A stretch of 64,000 bases of DNA from Actinosynnema sp042752395 (GCF_042752395.1 NZ_JBHYXZ010000011.1:31343-95342), one strand, 5' to 3'; shown: positions 39,547 through 48,285, counted from the stretch's first letter. Numbers and translations: made by a program. The notes: generated from the sequence alone by a model not told the origin.

Positions 39547-40422
39547 ATGGACGCATCGACGGACGGCGACCGCGGCCCGACCGGGCACACCCCCGGCGAC
39601 GAGACGGACCCCCGCCACCTCAGCCGCAAGACGGTGCTGCGCGCCGCGTTCGCGGCGGGGGTCGCGCTGCCGGTGGCCATGATGGGCGTGCCCGCGCTGG
39701 CCCGCACGGTCGGCGCGCGCGGCGAGCAGGTGGAGCTGACGCCGGCGTGCGACGACGGCGACGACCCCACCCCGCCGCAGACCGAGGGCCCCTACTTCAA
39801 GCCCAACTCACCGCGCCGCACGTCGCTGGTCGACGCGGGCACCGCCGGCACCCGGCTGACCGTCACGGGTTACGTGTTCGGGCTGGCGTGCCTGCCGCTG
39901 GGCAACGTGCTGATGGACTTCTGGCAGGCGGACGTCAACGGCGTGTACGACAACACCGGCTTCCGCTTCCGGGGCCACCAGTTCACCAACCCCGACGGCT
40001 CGTTCTCGCTGACCACGATCGTGCCGGGCCTCTACCCCGGCCGCACGCGGCACATCCACGTGAAGCTGCAGGCGCCGGGCAGGCCCGTGCTGACCACCCA
40101 GCTGTACTTCCCGGGCGAGCCGCGCAACAACACCGACACCATCTTCGACCCCCGGTTGCTGATGGAGGTGCGGACCGTCGGCAGCGCCCGCGAGGCGAAG
40201 TTCGACTTCGTGCTGAACGTGCCGCAGAGCAGCACCACGCGGCCCACCAGCACGACCACCACGCCGTCGTCGCCGGGTGGCGGCACGTGGGCGGTGGGCA
40301 CGAATTACGCGGCGGGCGCGACCGTCACCTACAACGGCGTCGGGTACGTGTGCTTGCAGGGGCACCTCGCCCAGCCGGGCTGGGAACCGCCGAACGTGCC
40401 CGCGCTGTGGCGCGCGGAGTGA
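39547..40422 (+). CDS. Secreted intradiol ring-cleavage dioxygenase with carbohydrate-binding tail
   Basis: The protein (291 aa) starts with a long N-region with SRKTVLRAAFAAGVALPVAM, a hydrophobic export signal with an RK rather than RR pair, so Tat export is uncertain. The catalytic domain matches protocatechuate/catechol 1,2-dioxygenases. The ferric-iron ligands are visible as Tyr in NGVYDNTG, Tyr in GLYPGRTRHIHVKL and the two histidines of HIH. After a TTRPTSTTTTPSSPGG linker comes a CBM5/12-like chitin-binding module (WAVGTNYAAGATVTYNGVGY ... W-x-P). Similar fusions act on lignin- or chitin-attached aromatics. Just after the stop the sequence runs into a scaffold gap. Confidence 0.85.
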   Translation: MDASTDGDRGPTGHTPGDETDPRHLSRKTVLRAAFAAGVALPVAMMGVPALARTVGARGEQVELTPACDDGDDPTPPQTEGPYFKPNSPRRTSLVDAGTAGTRLTVTGYVFGLACLPLGNVLMDFWQADVNGVYDNTGFRFRGHQFTNPDGSFSLTTIVPGLYPGRTRHIHVKLQAPGRPVLTTQLYFPGEPRNNTDTIFDPRLLMEVRTVGSAREAKFDFVLNVPQSSTTRPTSTTTTPSSPGGGTWAVGTNYAAGATVTYNGVGYVCLQGHLAQPGWEPPNVPALWRAE

Positions 40423-40439
40423 CCGCGGCCTGACGCCCG

Positions 40440-40640
40440 CGGGACGACCCCCCCGCGCCCCGCGCCCCCGGGGGCGCCCCCCCGCGACTGGTCCTTGACC
40501 AGCTGCGGNNNNNNNNNNGGGCCCCCCCCCCCCGCGGGGTGGGACCCCCCCTCCGGGCCCCGGGGGGGGGCGCCGTTGTCCACCGCGCCCTCCCCCCCGG
40601 GCCCCCCCCCCCCCCCCCGGGGGGGGGGGGCCCGCGCCCG
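40440..40640. other. Scaffold gap with poly-C/poly-G artefact
   Basis: Ten N at 40509-40518 are flanked by long runs of C and G that do not resemble genomic sequence. The gap lies between the convergent 3' ends of the dioxygenase gene and the 50-aa peptide gene. Nothing should be inferred from the flanks. Confidence 0.9.
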
Positions 40641-40643
40641 AGG

Positions 40644-40796
40644 TCAGGAACCCGAGCCGGCGTGGCGCGGCGGCACGGCGACCGGCTCGCGGAACAGGTC
40701 GGTGTAGGAGCGCTGCTCGTCGCGGCGCGGTGCGGTCACGTCCTCGGGCCGGGACGTGTCCGGGTGGCTGAACAGCGCTTGCTGCGTGGTTGACAT
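40644..40796 (-). CDS. Small peptide gene (50 aa), family not recognised
   Basis: ATG at 40796 opens a 50-codon frame ending TGA at 40644-40646. The peptide starts MSTTQQALFSHPDTSRPEDV and ends REPVAVPPRHAGSGS, with no cysteine and no hydrophobic segment. Codon third positions are strongly G/C. A GGAAAG stretch is three bases upstream of the ATG. The length and the S/T/P-rich, charged sequence would fit a ribosomally made peptide precursor, but no modifying enzyme is adjacent. The downstream side runs into a scaffold gap, so partner genes could be lost. Low to moderate certainty. Confidence 0.45.
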   Translation of the reverse strand: MSTTQQALFSHPDTSRPEDVTAPRRDEQRSYTDLFREPVAVPPRHAGSGS

Positions 40797-41151
40797 GTGC
40801 TTTCCGACTTTCTCCGCGCCCGACGCGTGCTCACGGCCGGCGGTGCCGGTCCGGAGGTCTCCGCGTGGCGCGAGGGGTATTCGGAGTTCTGAAAAAGAAG
40901 AAGTGGAACGACCCCGATGTCACCCACGGTACACGCCACCGCGCCCGTACCGCCACCGGGTTGCGCCGGCCACTCCCGCGTCGCACCGTCCACTCCGGAC
41001 CCGTGACCGCCGCCCGCACTCGGATCACCCGTCCGACGGAACCCGCGACGGCCACCGGACGAGTCCGCGCCGATCCACAGTGGACCGACCTCGGCACGCG
41101 CCTGACCTGCCGATCCGCTCGGTTACGATGCCTCCCGACCCGAGGGGGGCC
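40797..41151. other. Divergent intergenic region, no gene seen
   Basis: The 355 bases between the 50-aa peptide gene and the TPR-like gene hold an A-rich tract (GAAAAAGAAGAAG near 40894) and a plausible -10 (TACGAT at 41124-41129) for the TPR gene, whose ribosome-binding site is GAGGGG at 41142. I see no RNA gene or repeat. Confidence 0.4.
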
Positions 41152-42936
41152 ATGGCACACGACGGATCCGAGGGGCGCGCGGACGAACGGCTCGACGCCG
41201 AGGGCGAGGTCGCGGCCGCCCGGCTCGCCCTGGCCGAGGGCGACCTGCGCCACGCCGCGCGGCGGCTGGCCGACGCGATGGCGGCCGACCCGCGCCTGCC
41301 CGACGTCCACGAGGCGCTCGCCGAGCTGGTCGCCCGCGCGGGCGGGCCGGTGCGGGCGTTGCGGCACTTCGAGCCCGGACCCGAGCGGGCGTCCACCGGC
41401 ACGATCGCCGCCCACGCGCACGTGTGCGCGATGGCCGGCCGCTGGGACCGGGCCGTGCCGGAGCTGTTCGCCGTCGCCGCGCGCGAGCCGCACCGCCCCT
41501 GGCTGGACGTCGCCTGGCTGCACCGCCCCGACCTGCCGGACCTGCTCGACCCCAACGCCGCCGCGATCGCCGCGGCGCGCTGCGCGCAGCCGTTGGCCGA
41601 CCCGGTCGGGGAGGCCGAACGCGCACCGCTGCTGCCCGCGCTCGCGGTGCTGCGCGGCTGCGTCGCCCGCCACCCCGAGCACGCCATGCTGCTGTGGTGC
41701 GGCTCCACCCTGGCCCGCCGCCTCGGCGCGGCCGACGAGGCGATCGCGTGGGCGCAGCGGTCGTTCGACGTGGAGCCGACGCACGAGGCGGCGGTCGCGA
41801 AGGGCCACGCGCTGCGCACCGCCGGCCGCACCGAGGAGGCGTTAGCCGTCTGGCGGCGGGAAGCGGCCCGCACCCCCGAGGGCCACGACCTGTTCCTCCA
41901 CATCGCCGACCTGCTGGAGGCGACGGGCCGGCCGGCCGAAGGGCTGGAGTGGGCGCTGCGCGTGGTGGACGCCAACCCCGAGCACCCGAAGGCCCTCGCG
42001 ACCGCGCTCGGCCTGCGGCACGCCCTGGACGACGACGTGCGGCACCTCGTCGCCCTGGCCGACCACCTGCGCGACCACCCCGAGCACTCCTACGCCGCCG
42101 ACGTGCTCGCCCGGCGCGCACGAGGCCGCCCGTGGCTGGGCGGCGTGCCGGAGGCCGCCGACGACCTGGTCGGCCTGCTGCGCGACGTGCTCCAGGAGTA
42201 CGGGCCGTCGGCCGACGTCGAGCCGGAGGTGACGCTGGCCACGCCGGCGCCGCCGAGCGCCGTGCTGGCGCTGCGGCTGGCGTTCCCCCTGGCCGAGGTG
42301 GCGGTCGACCACGTGCCGGAGCCGGACCCGCGCCGGCCGGTCGGCGACGTCCGGCACGTCGTGTGGGCCTACGACGGGACGACGGCCCGACCCGCCGTGC
42401 CGCCGCCGTCGCCCGAGGCCGTCAAGGCGGTGCCGGCCGTGGCGGCGACGAGCTGGCCGTCCCTGCCCGCCGCCTACGACCGCGCCGTCGTGCTGTCCGC
42501 GCTCGACCCGCACGACCTGCTCGGCGTGCTCGTGCACCCGCCCGCGCCGACCGGGGACGTGGTGCGGCACGCGCCGCAGCGGTGGTTGCGGGGCGTGCAG
42601 GTGTGGGCGTGCCTGGGCCTGGCGCACCACCGCGCGGACGAGCCGTGGCCCGCCTCGCGCCGCCGCGGGCTGCTGGCGGACCTGCTGAACGGCCCCGAGG
42701 ACTGGGTGGCGGAGGCGGCGGGGCTGGCGCTCGTGGCGACCGCCTGGGTGGAGCCCGCGACCCGGCCCGATGTCGCGGAACTGGTCGTGCACCGGATGCG
42801 CGCCGCGGTGCGGGCGCGGCGGACCCGTGAGGTCCCCGTGCTGGCGTCGCTGTGCGAGCTGGTGCTCGCCCTCCCGGAGGTGGACGACGGGTCCGCCGCG
42901 CTCGCCCGCGACGTGCTCGCCGGGGGCGCGGACTGA
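41152..42936 (+). CDS. TPR-like repeat protein, function unknown
   Basis: The protein (594 aa) is almost all helix. Residues from about 25 to 330 show tetratricopeptide-like repeats (AAARLALAEGDLRHAARRLADAM, LLWCGSTLARRLGAADEAI with WAQRSFDVEPTHEAAV, LEWALRVVDANPEHPKAL). The C-terminal third has HEAT-like helices (WVAEAAGLALVATAWVEPA). No signal peptide, membrane helix or catalytic motif is seen, so a scaffold role is likely. ATG at 41152 follows GAGGGG. It stands alone between the peptide gene and an Rrf2 regulator. Confidence 0.75.
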   Translation: MAHDGSEGRADERLDAEGEVAAARLALAEGDLRHAARRLADAMAADPRLPDVHEALAELVARAGGPVRALRHFEPGPERASTGTIAAHAHVCAMAGRWDRAVPELFAVAAREPHRPWLDVAWLHRPDLPDLLDPNAAAIAAARCAQPLADPVGEAERAPLLPALAVLRGCVARHPEHAMLLWCGSTLARRLGAADEAIAWAQRSFDVEPTHEAAVAKGHALRTAGRTEEALAVWRREAARTPEGHDLFLHIADLLEATGRPAEGLEWALRVVDANPEHPKALATALGLRHALDDDVRHLVALADHLRDHPEHSYAADVLARRARGRPWLGGVPEAADDLVGLLRDVLQEYGPSADVEPEVTLATPAPPSAVLALRLAFPLAEVAVDHVPEPDPRRPVGDVRHVVWAYDGTTARPAVPPPSPEAVKAVPAVAATSWPSLPAAYDRAVVLSALDPHDLLGVLVHPPAPTGDVVRHAPQRWLRGVQVWACLGLAHHRADEPWPASRRRGLLADLLNGPEDWVAEAAGLALVATAWVEPATRPDVAELVVHRMRAAVRARRTREVPVLASLCELVLALPEVDDGSAALARDVLAGGAD

Positions 42937-43048
42937 CCGGCGTCGCCGACGCGTTGGGCTCCGGCCAGGGCCAGGACGGCCGGCGGGACGCGCTCGGCTC
43001 CCGGCGCCGGCCGGGACACGCGGTCGGCTCCGGCTCCGCGGTGAACGG

Positions 43049-43543
43049 TCAGGACGGCCGGCGCGGCGCGGTCGCGGCCGACGCGAGCAGCGACCGGGTG
43101 CGGGCCGGCGCGGTCGGCGGCAGCGCGGCGACGACGTCGGCGAGGGAGTCGGCGGCGAGGGCGCGCCGCCAGGCGTCGTGCGCGTCGGCCATCTTCGCGG
43201 CGAGCAGGCACGTGTCCCGGCAGTCCTGCGGCGGCAGCGCGCCGCGCCCCCGCTGCCGGATCTCGCGGCACTCGTAGGGCGAGGACGCGCCGTCCACCGC
43301 CTCGACCACCTGCAACAACGTGATCTCCGACGCCGGCCGGGCGAGCCGGAAACCGCCGCGGGGACCGGTGGTCGCGGCCAGCACGCCGGCCCGGACGAGC
43401 GCCTGCAACTGCTTGGCCAGGTAGGGCGCGGGCAGGTCGTAGTACGCCGCGAGCTGGGCCGCCGACGCGGTGGACCCCGGCTCGAGCTGCGCCAGGGTCG
43501 TCGCGCAGTGCAGTACCCACTCCGTGCTCACAGGCAGCTTCAC
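43049..43543 (-). CDS. Rrf2-family regulator with three-cysteine cluster
   Basis: The protein (164 aa) has an Rrf2 winged helix: TASAAQLAAYYDLPAPYLAKQL and GVLAATTGPRGGFRLARPASEITLLQV, followed by the cluster YECREIR, DCRDTC (C-x3-C), the arrangement that holds an Fe-S cluster or senses NO/oxidants in IscR- and NsrR-like members. GTG at 43543 is chosen because TAGACT lies seven bases upstream (leaderless). The gene is divergent from a NmrA-like protein, and a dyad typical of Rrf2 sites lies between. Redox control of that gene is likely. Confidence 0.85.
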   Translation of the reverse strand: MKLPVSTEWVLHCATTLAQLEPGSTASAAQLAAYYDLPAPYLAKQLQALVRAGVLAATTGPRGGFRLARPASEITLLQVVEAVDGASSPYECREIRQRGRGALPPQDCRDTCLLAAKMADAHDAWRRALAADSLADVVAALPPTAPARTRSLLASAATAPRRPS

Positions 43544-43556
43544 ACCGGCCAGTCTA
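43544..43556 (-). promoter_or_regulatory. -10 element of a leaderless promoter (Rrf2 gene)
   Basis: On the minus strand TAGACT (43556-43551) is seven bases upstream of the GTG start at 43543. Confidence 0.55.
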
Positions 43557-43568
43557 ACGGCGATATTG

Positions 43569-43585
43569 CGGATCAATTTTGTCCG
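43569..43585 (+). promoter_or_regulatory. Rrf2-type operator
   Basis: CGGATCAATTTTGTCCG has outer CGGA/TCCG arms and an AA-T-TT core, i.e. 12 of 16 paired positions symmetric. It lies between the divergent Rrf2 and NmrA-like genes, overlapping the likely -10 TAGGTT (43589-43594) of the latter. Confidence 0.6.
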
Positions 43586-43626
43586 AGATAGGTTGGCGGC
43601 GTACCGAGGCAAGGGAAAGGAACGTC

Positions 43627-44370
43627 ATGCGCATCGCAGTCGCCGGCGCCACCGGCAACATCGGCTCCCTCACCGTGGCCGCCCTGGAGCGCGACGGGCA
43701 CGAGGTCGTGCGCATCAGCCGCTCGCTGGGCGTGGACCTGTCCACCGGCGCAGGGCTGGACGAGGCCCTGGCGGGGGTCGACGCGGTAGTGGACGCGGTC
43801 AACGTGCCCACGGCGCGGCGCGAGGAGACCGTGGCGCTGTTCTCCGAGGCGACCCGGAACCTGCTGGCGGCCGAGGAGCGCGCGGGCGTGCGGCACCACG
43901 TGCTGCTCTCGATCGTCGGCATCCACCGCGTCGAGGGCAACGTGCACTACGCGGGCAAGCGCGAGCAGGAACGGCTGGTCGAGGAGGGTCCCGTGCCGTG
44001 GACGATCGTCCCGGCCACCCAGTTCCACGACTTCGCCGAGATGGTCGCGGGCTGGACCGAGCGGGACGGCGTCGCGACGATCGCGCCGCTGCTCGTGCAG
44101 CCGATCGCGCCGGCCGACGTGGCGGACGTGCTGGCCGAGGTCGCGGTCGGCGAGCCGCTCGGCCGCCACGCCGACCTCGCCGGCCCGGAGACGCAGGACC
44201 TGGTCGACATGGCGCGGCGCACGCACCGGGCGCGTGGCCGGGACGTGCGGCTCGTGCCGACGTGGTCGGGGGTGTTCGGCCCGGAGATGGCCGGGAACGT
44301 GCTGCTGCCCGGCGAGGGCGCGCGCATCGCGCCCACCACGTTCGAGGAGTGGCTCGCGAAGTCCGCGTGA
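43627..44370 (+). CDS. NmrA-like NAD(P)-binding protein
   Basis: The protein (247 aa) has the dinucleotide-binding loop IAVAGATGNIGSLTVAAL at the N-terminus (GxxGxxG) and the atypical SDR layout of NmrA/HSCARG proteins: KREQERLVEEGPVPWTIVPATQF, GVATIAPLLVQPIAPADVAD. It may be an NAD(P)H-using oxidoreductase (quinone or flavin reductase type) or a redox sensor. ATG at 43627 has AAAGGA upstream. It is under the divergent Rrf2 regulator, so redox- or NO-dependent expression is inferred. Confidence 0.85.
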   Translation: MRIAVAGATGNIGSLTVAALERDGHEVVRISRSLGVDLSTGAGLDEALAGVDAVVDAVNVPTARREETVALFSEATRNLLAAEERAGVRHHVLLSIVGIHRVEGNVHYAGKREQERLVEEGPVPWTIVPATQFHDFAEMVAGWTERDGVATIAPLLVQPIAPADVADVLAEVAVGEPLGRHADLAGPETQDLVDMARRTHRARGRDVRLVPTWSGVFGPEMAGNVLLPGEGARIAPTTFEEWLAKSA

Positions 44371-44375
44371 CGCGG

Positions 44376-44412
44376 ACCGGTCCGGCGCCGGGGGGTTCGA
44401 CGCCGGACCGGT
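44376..44412. terminator. Bidirectional hairpin between the NmrA-like and MMPL genes
   Basis: ACCGGTCCGGCG (44376-44387) pairs perfectly with CGCCGGACCGGT (44401-44412) around a 13-base loop. The two convergent genes end at 44370 and 44432, so it can stop transcription from both sides. Confidence 0.75.
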
Positions 44413-44431
44413 GACGGTCACGCGGGAGCGG

Positions 44432-46609
44432 TCACGCGGTCGCGTCGACCAGGTGCTTGCGCTCCTCGCGGTCCTGCTCCAGCCCGGCGCCCTCCACGTC
44501 GAGGGTCGGCAGCCGGCGCAGCCACTTCGGCAGCCACCACGCCTTCTCGCCGAGCAGGGCCAGCGCCGCGGGCACCAGGACCATGCGGACCACGAACGCG
44601 TCGAACAGGATGCCGATCGCCAGGGCGAACGCGATGGACTTCATCGGGCCCTCGCCCGCGGGCACGAAGCCCGCGAACACCGAGAACATGATCAGCGCGG
44701 CGGCCACGACCACGGGCGCGGCCTGGCGGAACCCGGTGCCGATCGCGTCGACCGGGGCCTTGCCGTGGTGGTGCGCCTCGTGCATCCGGGACACCAGGAA
44801 GATCTGGTAGTCCATGGCCAGGCCGAACAGGATGCCCACCATCAGGATCGGGGTCAGGCTGAGCAGCGGGCCGGTCGTGTCGAGGTTGACCGCGTCGGCC
44901 AGCCAGCCCCACTGGAACACCGCCACCGTCGCGCCGAGCGAGGCCCCGATGGTGAGCAGGAAGCCGAGCACGCCGACCAGCGGGACCAGCAGCGACCGGA
45001 ACACGAGCACCAGCAGCACCAGGGCGAGGCCCACGACCAGCGCCAGGTAGACCGGCATGGCGTCGTCCAGCGCCACCGCCACGTCCACGCTGACCGCGGT
45101 CGCGCCGGTGACGTAGGTGGTCGCGCCCTCCACGTCGGCCAGCCGGTCCCGCAGGTCGGTGACCAGCTGCTCGGTCGCCTGCGTGGCCGGGCCCGACTCG
45201 GGGATCACGGTGAGCATGGCGGCCGTGCCGTCGGCGTTGGGCCGGGGCGGCGTGACGAGCGCGACGTCGTCGAGGCCCTGGATGGTCGGGGCGGTCGAGG
45301 CGGCGGTGGCCGCGGCGCCGTCGCCCTCGAACAGCACCACCAGCGGGCCGTTGAACCCCTCGCCGAAGCCCTCGGCGAGCACCCGCTCCGCGCGGGCCTG
45401 GGTGGAGTCGGCGGCCGGGGCCGGGACCAGCGTGGTCTCCATCGCCGTCACCGGCACGGCGATCACGCCGAGGCCGACGACGGCGAGCAGCAGCGCCGCG
45501 ACCCGGTTGCGGGTGACCGCGCCGATCCAGCCGCGGAAGAAGCCGCGCCCGTCCGCCTCGGTGTCGGCGTTCGCCGGCCCGTCGCCCGCGGGGGCCGTGC
45601 GCTCCTTGCGCGGCAGCACCCGGCGGCCGAGGTAGCCGAGCACGGCGGGCACCAGCGTGACCGCGACGAGGACGGCGACCACGATCGTCACCGCGGCGGC
45701 GACACCCATCTGGGTCAGGAACGGGATGCCGACGACGGCCAGGCCCGCCAGCGCGATGACCACGGTCAGGCCGGCCGTGACCACGGCGGAGCCCGCGGTG
45801 CCCACGGCGGTGCCGATGGCGTCGCCCACGTCCCGGCCGCGCCGCAGCTCGTGCCGGTAGCGGTTGATGATGAACAGGGCGTAGTCGATGCCGACCGCCA
45901 GGCCCAGCATCGCGGCCAGGATCGGGGTGGTGGACTGCAGGTCCATGAAGCCGGTGGCGATCGTGACGCCCAACGCGCCGATGCCCACGCCGACGGCGGC
46001 GGTCAGCAGGTTCATGCCGGCCAGGACGAGCGAGCCGTAGGTGATGGCGAGGACCAGCAGGGCGACGACGACACCGATGACCTCGGCGGGTCCGCCGACG
46101 TGCGGCGGGGCCTGCGTGGCCTCACCGGTCACCTCGGCGGGCAGCCCGGCGTCGCGGGCGGCGTCGAAGAGCGCGGTGCGCTGCTCCTCGGTGACCTCGC
46201 CCACGGGGGCCTCGTAGGTGACCGTGCTGTAGGCCACGTCCTGGTCGGCGTTCACGGTGGGCGCCTGCGGGTCGAGCGGGTTGCTGGCCGACGTGACGCC
46301 GGGCAGCTTCGACAGCTCGTCGACCAGCCCGGCGAGCTTTGGCGCGAGTTCGGGGGAGGTCAGCTTCCGGCCCTCCGGGGCCTGCACGACCACCCGCGCG
46401 GTCGCGCCCCCGCCGCCGCCGAACTCCTGGTCGATCTTGTCCAGGGCGGTGGTGGACTCCTGGCCGGGGATGGAGAAGGAACTCGACGTCGTCCCGGCCA
46501 GGGTGACCGCGCCGAGCGCCGTGCCGCCGAGGACCAGCAGCCACAGCAGGACGACGACCAGGCGGCGCCGGTGCGCGCCGAAGCCGAGTCGGTAGAGCAG
46601 ACGTGCCAT
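44432..46609 (-). CDS. MMPL-family (RND-type) transporter
   Basis: The protein (725 aa) has the MMPL layout: one N-terminal helix (VVVLLWLLVLGGTALGAVTL), an extracytoplasmic domain, six helices with the motifs GIDYALFIINRYRHELRRG (core GxDYxLF), a second extracytoplasmic domain, and six more helices with GLAMDYQIFLVSRMHEAHHHG. MMPL proteins export lipids, siderophores or drugs. ATG at 46609 is five bases after the stop of the upstream TetR gene, and they form one operon. The transported compound is unknown. Confidence 0.92.
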   Translation of the reverse strand: MARLLYRLGFGAHRRRLVVVLLWLLVLGGTALGAVTLAGTTSSSFSIPGQESTTALDKIDQEFGGGGGATARVVVQAPEGRKLTSPELAPKLAGLVDELSKLPGVTSASNPLDPQAPTVNADQDVAYSTVTYEAPVGEVTEEQRTALFDAARDAGLPAEVTGEATQAPPHVGGPAEVIGVVVALLVLAITYGSLVLAGMNLLTAAVGVGIGALGVTIATGFMDLQSTTPILAAMLGLAVGIDYALFIINRYRHELRRGRDVGDAIGTAVGTAGSAVVTAGLTVVIALAGLAVVGIPFLTQMGVAAAVTIVVAVLVAVTLVPAVLGYLGRRVLPRKERTAPAGDGPANADTEADGRGFFRGWIGAVTRNRVAALLLAVVGLGVIAVPVTAMETTLVPAPAADSTQARAERVLAEGFGEGFNGPLVVLFEGDGAAATAASTAPTIQGLDDVALVTPPRPNADGTAAMLTVIPESGPATQATEQLVTDLRDRLADVEGATTYVTGATAVSVDVAVALDDAMPVYLALVVGLALVLLVLVFRSLLVPLVGVLGFLLTIGASLGATVAVFQWGWLADAVNLDTTGPLLSLTPILMVGILFGLAMDYQIFLVSRMHEAHHHGKAPVDAIGTGFRQAAPVVVAAALIMFSVFAGFVPAGEGPMKSIAFALAIGILFDAFVVRMVLVPAALALLGEKAWWLPKWLRRLPTLDVEGAGLEQDREERKHLVDATA

Positions 46610-46614
46610 GGGGA

Positions 46615-47205
46615 TCAGGGCTCCGGGTGGGTGGGGTGGGAGAGGGCGCGGTGGCCGAGCGCGTCGAGGCAGGTGGCGATGATGTGCGGCCGCCACGCGG
46701 TCTTCTCGCCCGTGTGGTTGGCCGCCAGGCTCAGCACGGCGAGCGCGCTGAGCATCCCGACCACCCGGACGAGCCGTTCGGTGTCGCCGTCGTCCTGCGT
46801 CACGCCGAACACCGCCAGCACGTGCTGGGAGAGGGCGTCCAGGCGGGTGCGGTCGCCGTCGTCGGCGCCCAGCACCCCGATCGCCCGCGATTCCAGCGCG
46901 ATCAGGCCGGGGCGGTCCAGCGCGAAGTCGACCAGCAGCTCCACGGCCCGCCGGTCGCGGGTCGGGCCCGCGGGCGTGCGGGCCGCCTGCTCCAGCAGTT
47001 CCCTGCTGTGCGTGCGCCCCACGTCCCGGACCGCGTCGAAGAGGGCCTGCTTGCTCGGGTAATGGTGCAGCAGGCCGGCCTTCGACAGGCCGACCGCGTC
47101 GGCCAGGTCCTTCAGCGACGTGTGGTCGAACCCGTGGAGGGCGAACACCCCCGCCACGCGGTCGAGCAACCGGTCGTCGGTCTGCCGGCGCAACGCTCGT
47201 GCCAT
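46615..47205 (-). CDS. TetR-family repressor of the MMPL operon
   Basis: The protein (196 aa) has a TetR helix-turn-helix: RVAGVFALHGFDHTSLKDLADAVGLSKAGLLHHYPSKQAL-type segment at about residues 16-55, including the recognition helix VGLSKAGLLHHY. The gene is first in the operon and starts at ATG 47205 with TACCGT seven bases upstream (leaderless). A 40-base perfect palindrome begins 20 bases upstream of the start and probably is its own operator. The ligand is unknown. Confidence 0.9.
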   Translation of the reverse strand: MARALRRQTDDRLLDRVAGVFALHGFDHTSLKDLADAVGLSKAGLLHHYPSKQALFDAVRDVGRTHSRELLEQAARTPAGPTRDRRAVELLVDFALDRPGLIALESRAIGVLGADDGDRTRLDALSQHVLAVFGVTQDDGDTERLVRVVGMLSALAVLSLAANHTGEKTAWRPHIIATCLDALGHRALSHPTHPEP

Positions 47206-47218
47206 GGCTTCCACGGTA
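47206..47218 (-). promoter_or_regulatory. -10 element of a leaderless promoter (TetR gene)
   Basis: On the minus strand TACCGT (47218-47213) is seven bases upstream of ATG at 47205. Confidence 0.6.
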
Positions 47219-47225
47219 CGCACCA

Positions 47226-47265
47226 ACCAACCGATCCGGTCGGTAAGCCGACCGGATCGGTTGGT
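47226..47265 (-). promoter_or_regulatory. 40-bp TetR operator (perfect 18-bp arms)
   Basis: ACCAACCGATCCGGTCGG (47226-47243) and its exact complement at 47248-47265 flank a four-base TAAG spacer. Each arm contains an ACCGA-N5-TCGGT sub-dyad, so two repressor dimers may bind side by side. It covers the -35 region of the TetR-MMPL promoter. Confidence 0.8.
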
Positions 47266-47376
47266 GGGATCGGTCACGCCCGAGCGCGCTACCCCGTGCC
47301 TGAGTACCTTGTCAATCCCCTGCGGAGCCCAATCCGCCCAACCACCGGCTCCGCATCGCGAAAGGATTGACGGGCC

Positions 47377-48285
47377 TTGACCCTGACCGACTTGCAGTCC
47401 CTTCCCATCGAGGTCGTCCGCGGGCCGCGCACCGACCCCTATGAGGACAAGGTGGCCACCGTCTACGCCGATGACCCCGAAGAGTGGCGCAAGGTCATCG
47501 GTGACGAGTTGCACTTCCAGTGGGGCGTCTACAACCACCCGGACTCCCCGCGCCCGGTCTCGCTCGACGAGGCGGGACGACGTCACCTCGACCGGCAACT
47601 CGAACTGGCCGGTTTCACCGGGCGGACGCCCACGCCGCGCCGGGTCCTGGACCTCGGCTGCGGCTGGGGCGCGGACCTGCGCGCGCTGGCCCGTCGGTTC
47701 CCCGACGCCCGGCGGCTGGACGGCGTCAACATCAGCCGCCGGCAGCTGGAGCACTGCGCCCGCGCCCTGGCCGACGACCGCCGCGTCCACCTCTACCAGG
47801 CGAACGCCCGCGACGTCGCGCTCCTGCCGGACCCCGGCGACCCGTACGACCTGACCGTCGTCCGCGGCGCGATCACGCACTTCCCGATGGACGTGCTGCG
47901 CGAGGCGGTCGCGGGGCTGTCGGCACGCGTCCGCGGCGGCGGGCTGCTGGTCATCTCCGACAACCTCTACAACGTGGACCTCGACACGTACACCTCGGCG
48001 ATCCCCGATCGGGTGGACCGCCTGGCGTGCCGGCACCGCAAGACACCGGCCGACGTCACCGGGGCGCTGGAAGCCGGCGGCTTCGCCGTCGAGGACATCA
48101 GGGTGCTGCCGTCGAACACCGACGTGGCCCGCTCGCTGCTGGAGACCCGGAGCAACCTGGAGACCCACTTCCCCGAGGGCGTGACGGGCGCCCTGGAGGA
48201 ACTGCGCGTCATGGCCGTGAACCTGTCCATCGCCGTGCTGAAGAACGAGATCTCCGCCTACAGCATCATCGCCCGCCGCCGGTGA
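47377..48285 (+). CDS. Class I SAM-dependent methyltransferase (cyclopropane-synthase-like)
   Basis: The protein (302 aa) has the SAM-binding motif RVLDLGCGWGADLRALARRF at about residues 89-108, then NISRRQLEHCA and a post-motif strand. The N-terminal HFQWGVYN and the LDLGCGWG motif resemble the cyclopropane-fatty-acid synthase/geranyl-diphosphate methyltransferase group. Start is TTG at 47377; AAAGGA lies 12 bases upstream, and no in-frame ATG or GTG fits better. The stop lies next to a scaffold gap. No terpene or polyketide gene is adjacent, so the substrate is not predictable. Confidence 0.8.
   Translation: MTLTDLQSLPIEVVRGPRTDPYEDKVATVYADDPEEWRKVIGDELHFQWGVYNHPDSPRPVSLDEAGRRHLDRQLELAGFTGRTPTPRRVLDLGCGWGADLRALARRFPDARRLDGVNISRRQLEHCARALADDRRVHLYQANARDVALLPDPGDPYDLTVVRGAITHFPMDVLREAVAGLSARVRGGGLLVISDNLYNVDLDTYTSAIPDRVDRLACRHRKTPADVTGALEAGGFAVEDIRVLPSNTDVARSLLETRSNLETHFPEGVTGALEELRVMAVNLSIAVLKNEISAYSIIARRR

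Noticed and set aside
40519..40630. G-quadruplex-like G/C runs near the gaps
   Set aside because: They flank N runs and are assembly artefacts, not reliable sequence.
42937..43048. Imperfect GGACGGCCGGCG repeats between the TPR-like and Rrf2 genes
   Set aside because: Only two copies with several differences; probably ordinary GC-rich intergenic sequence.
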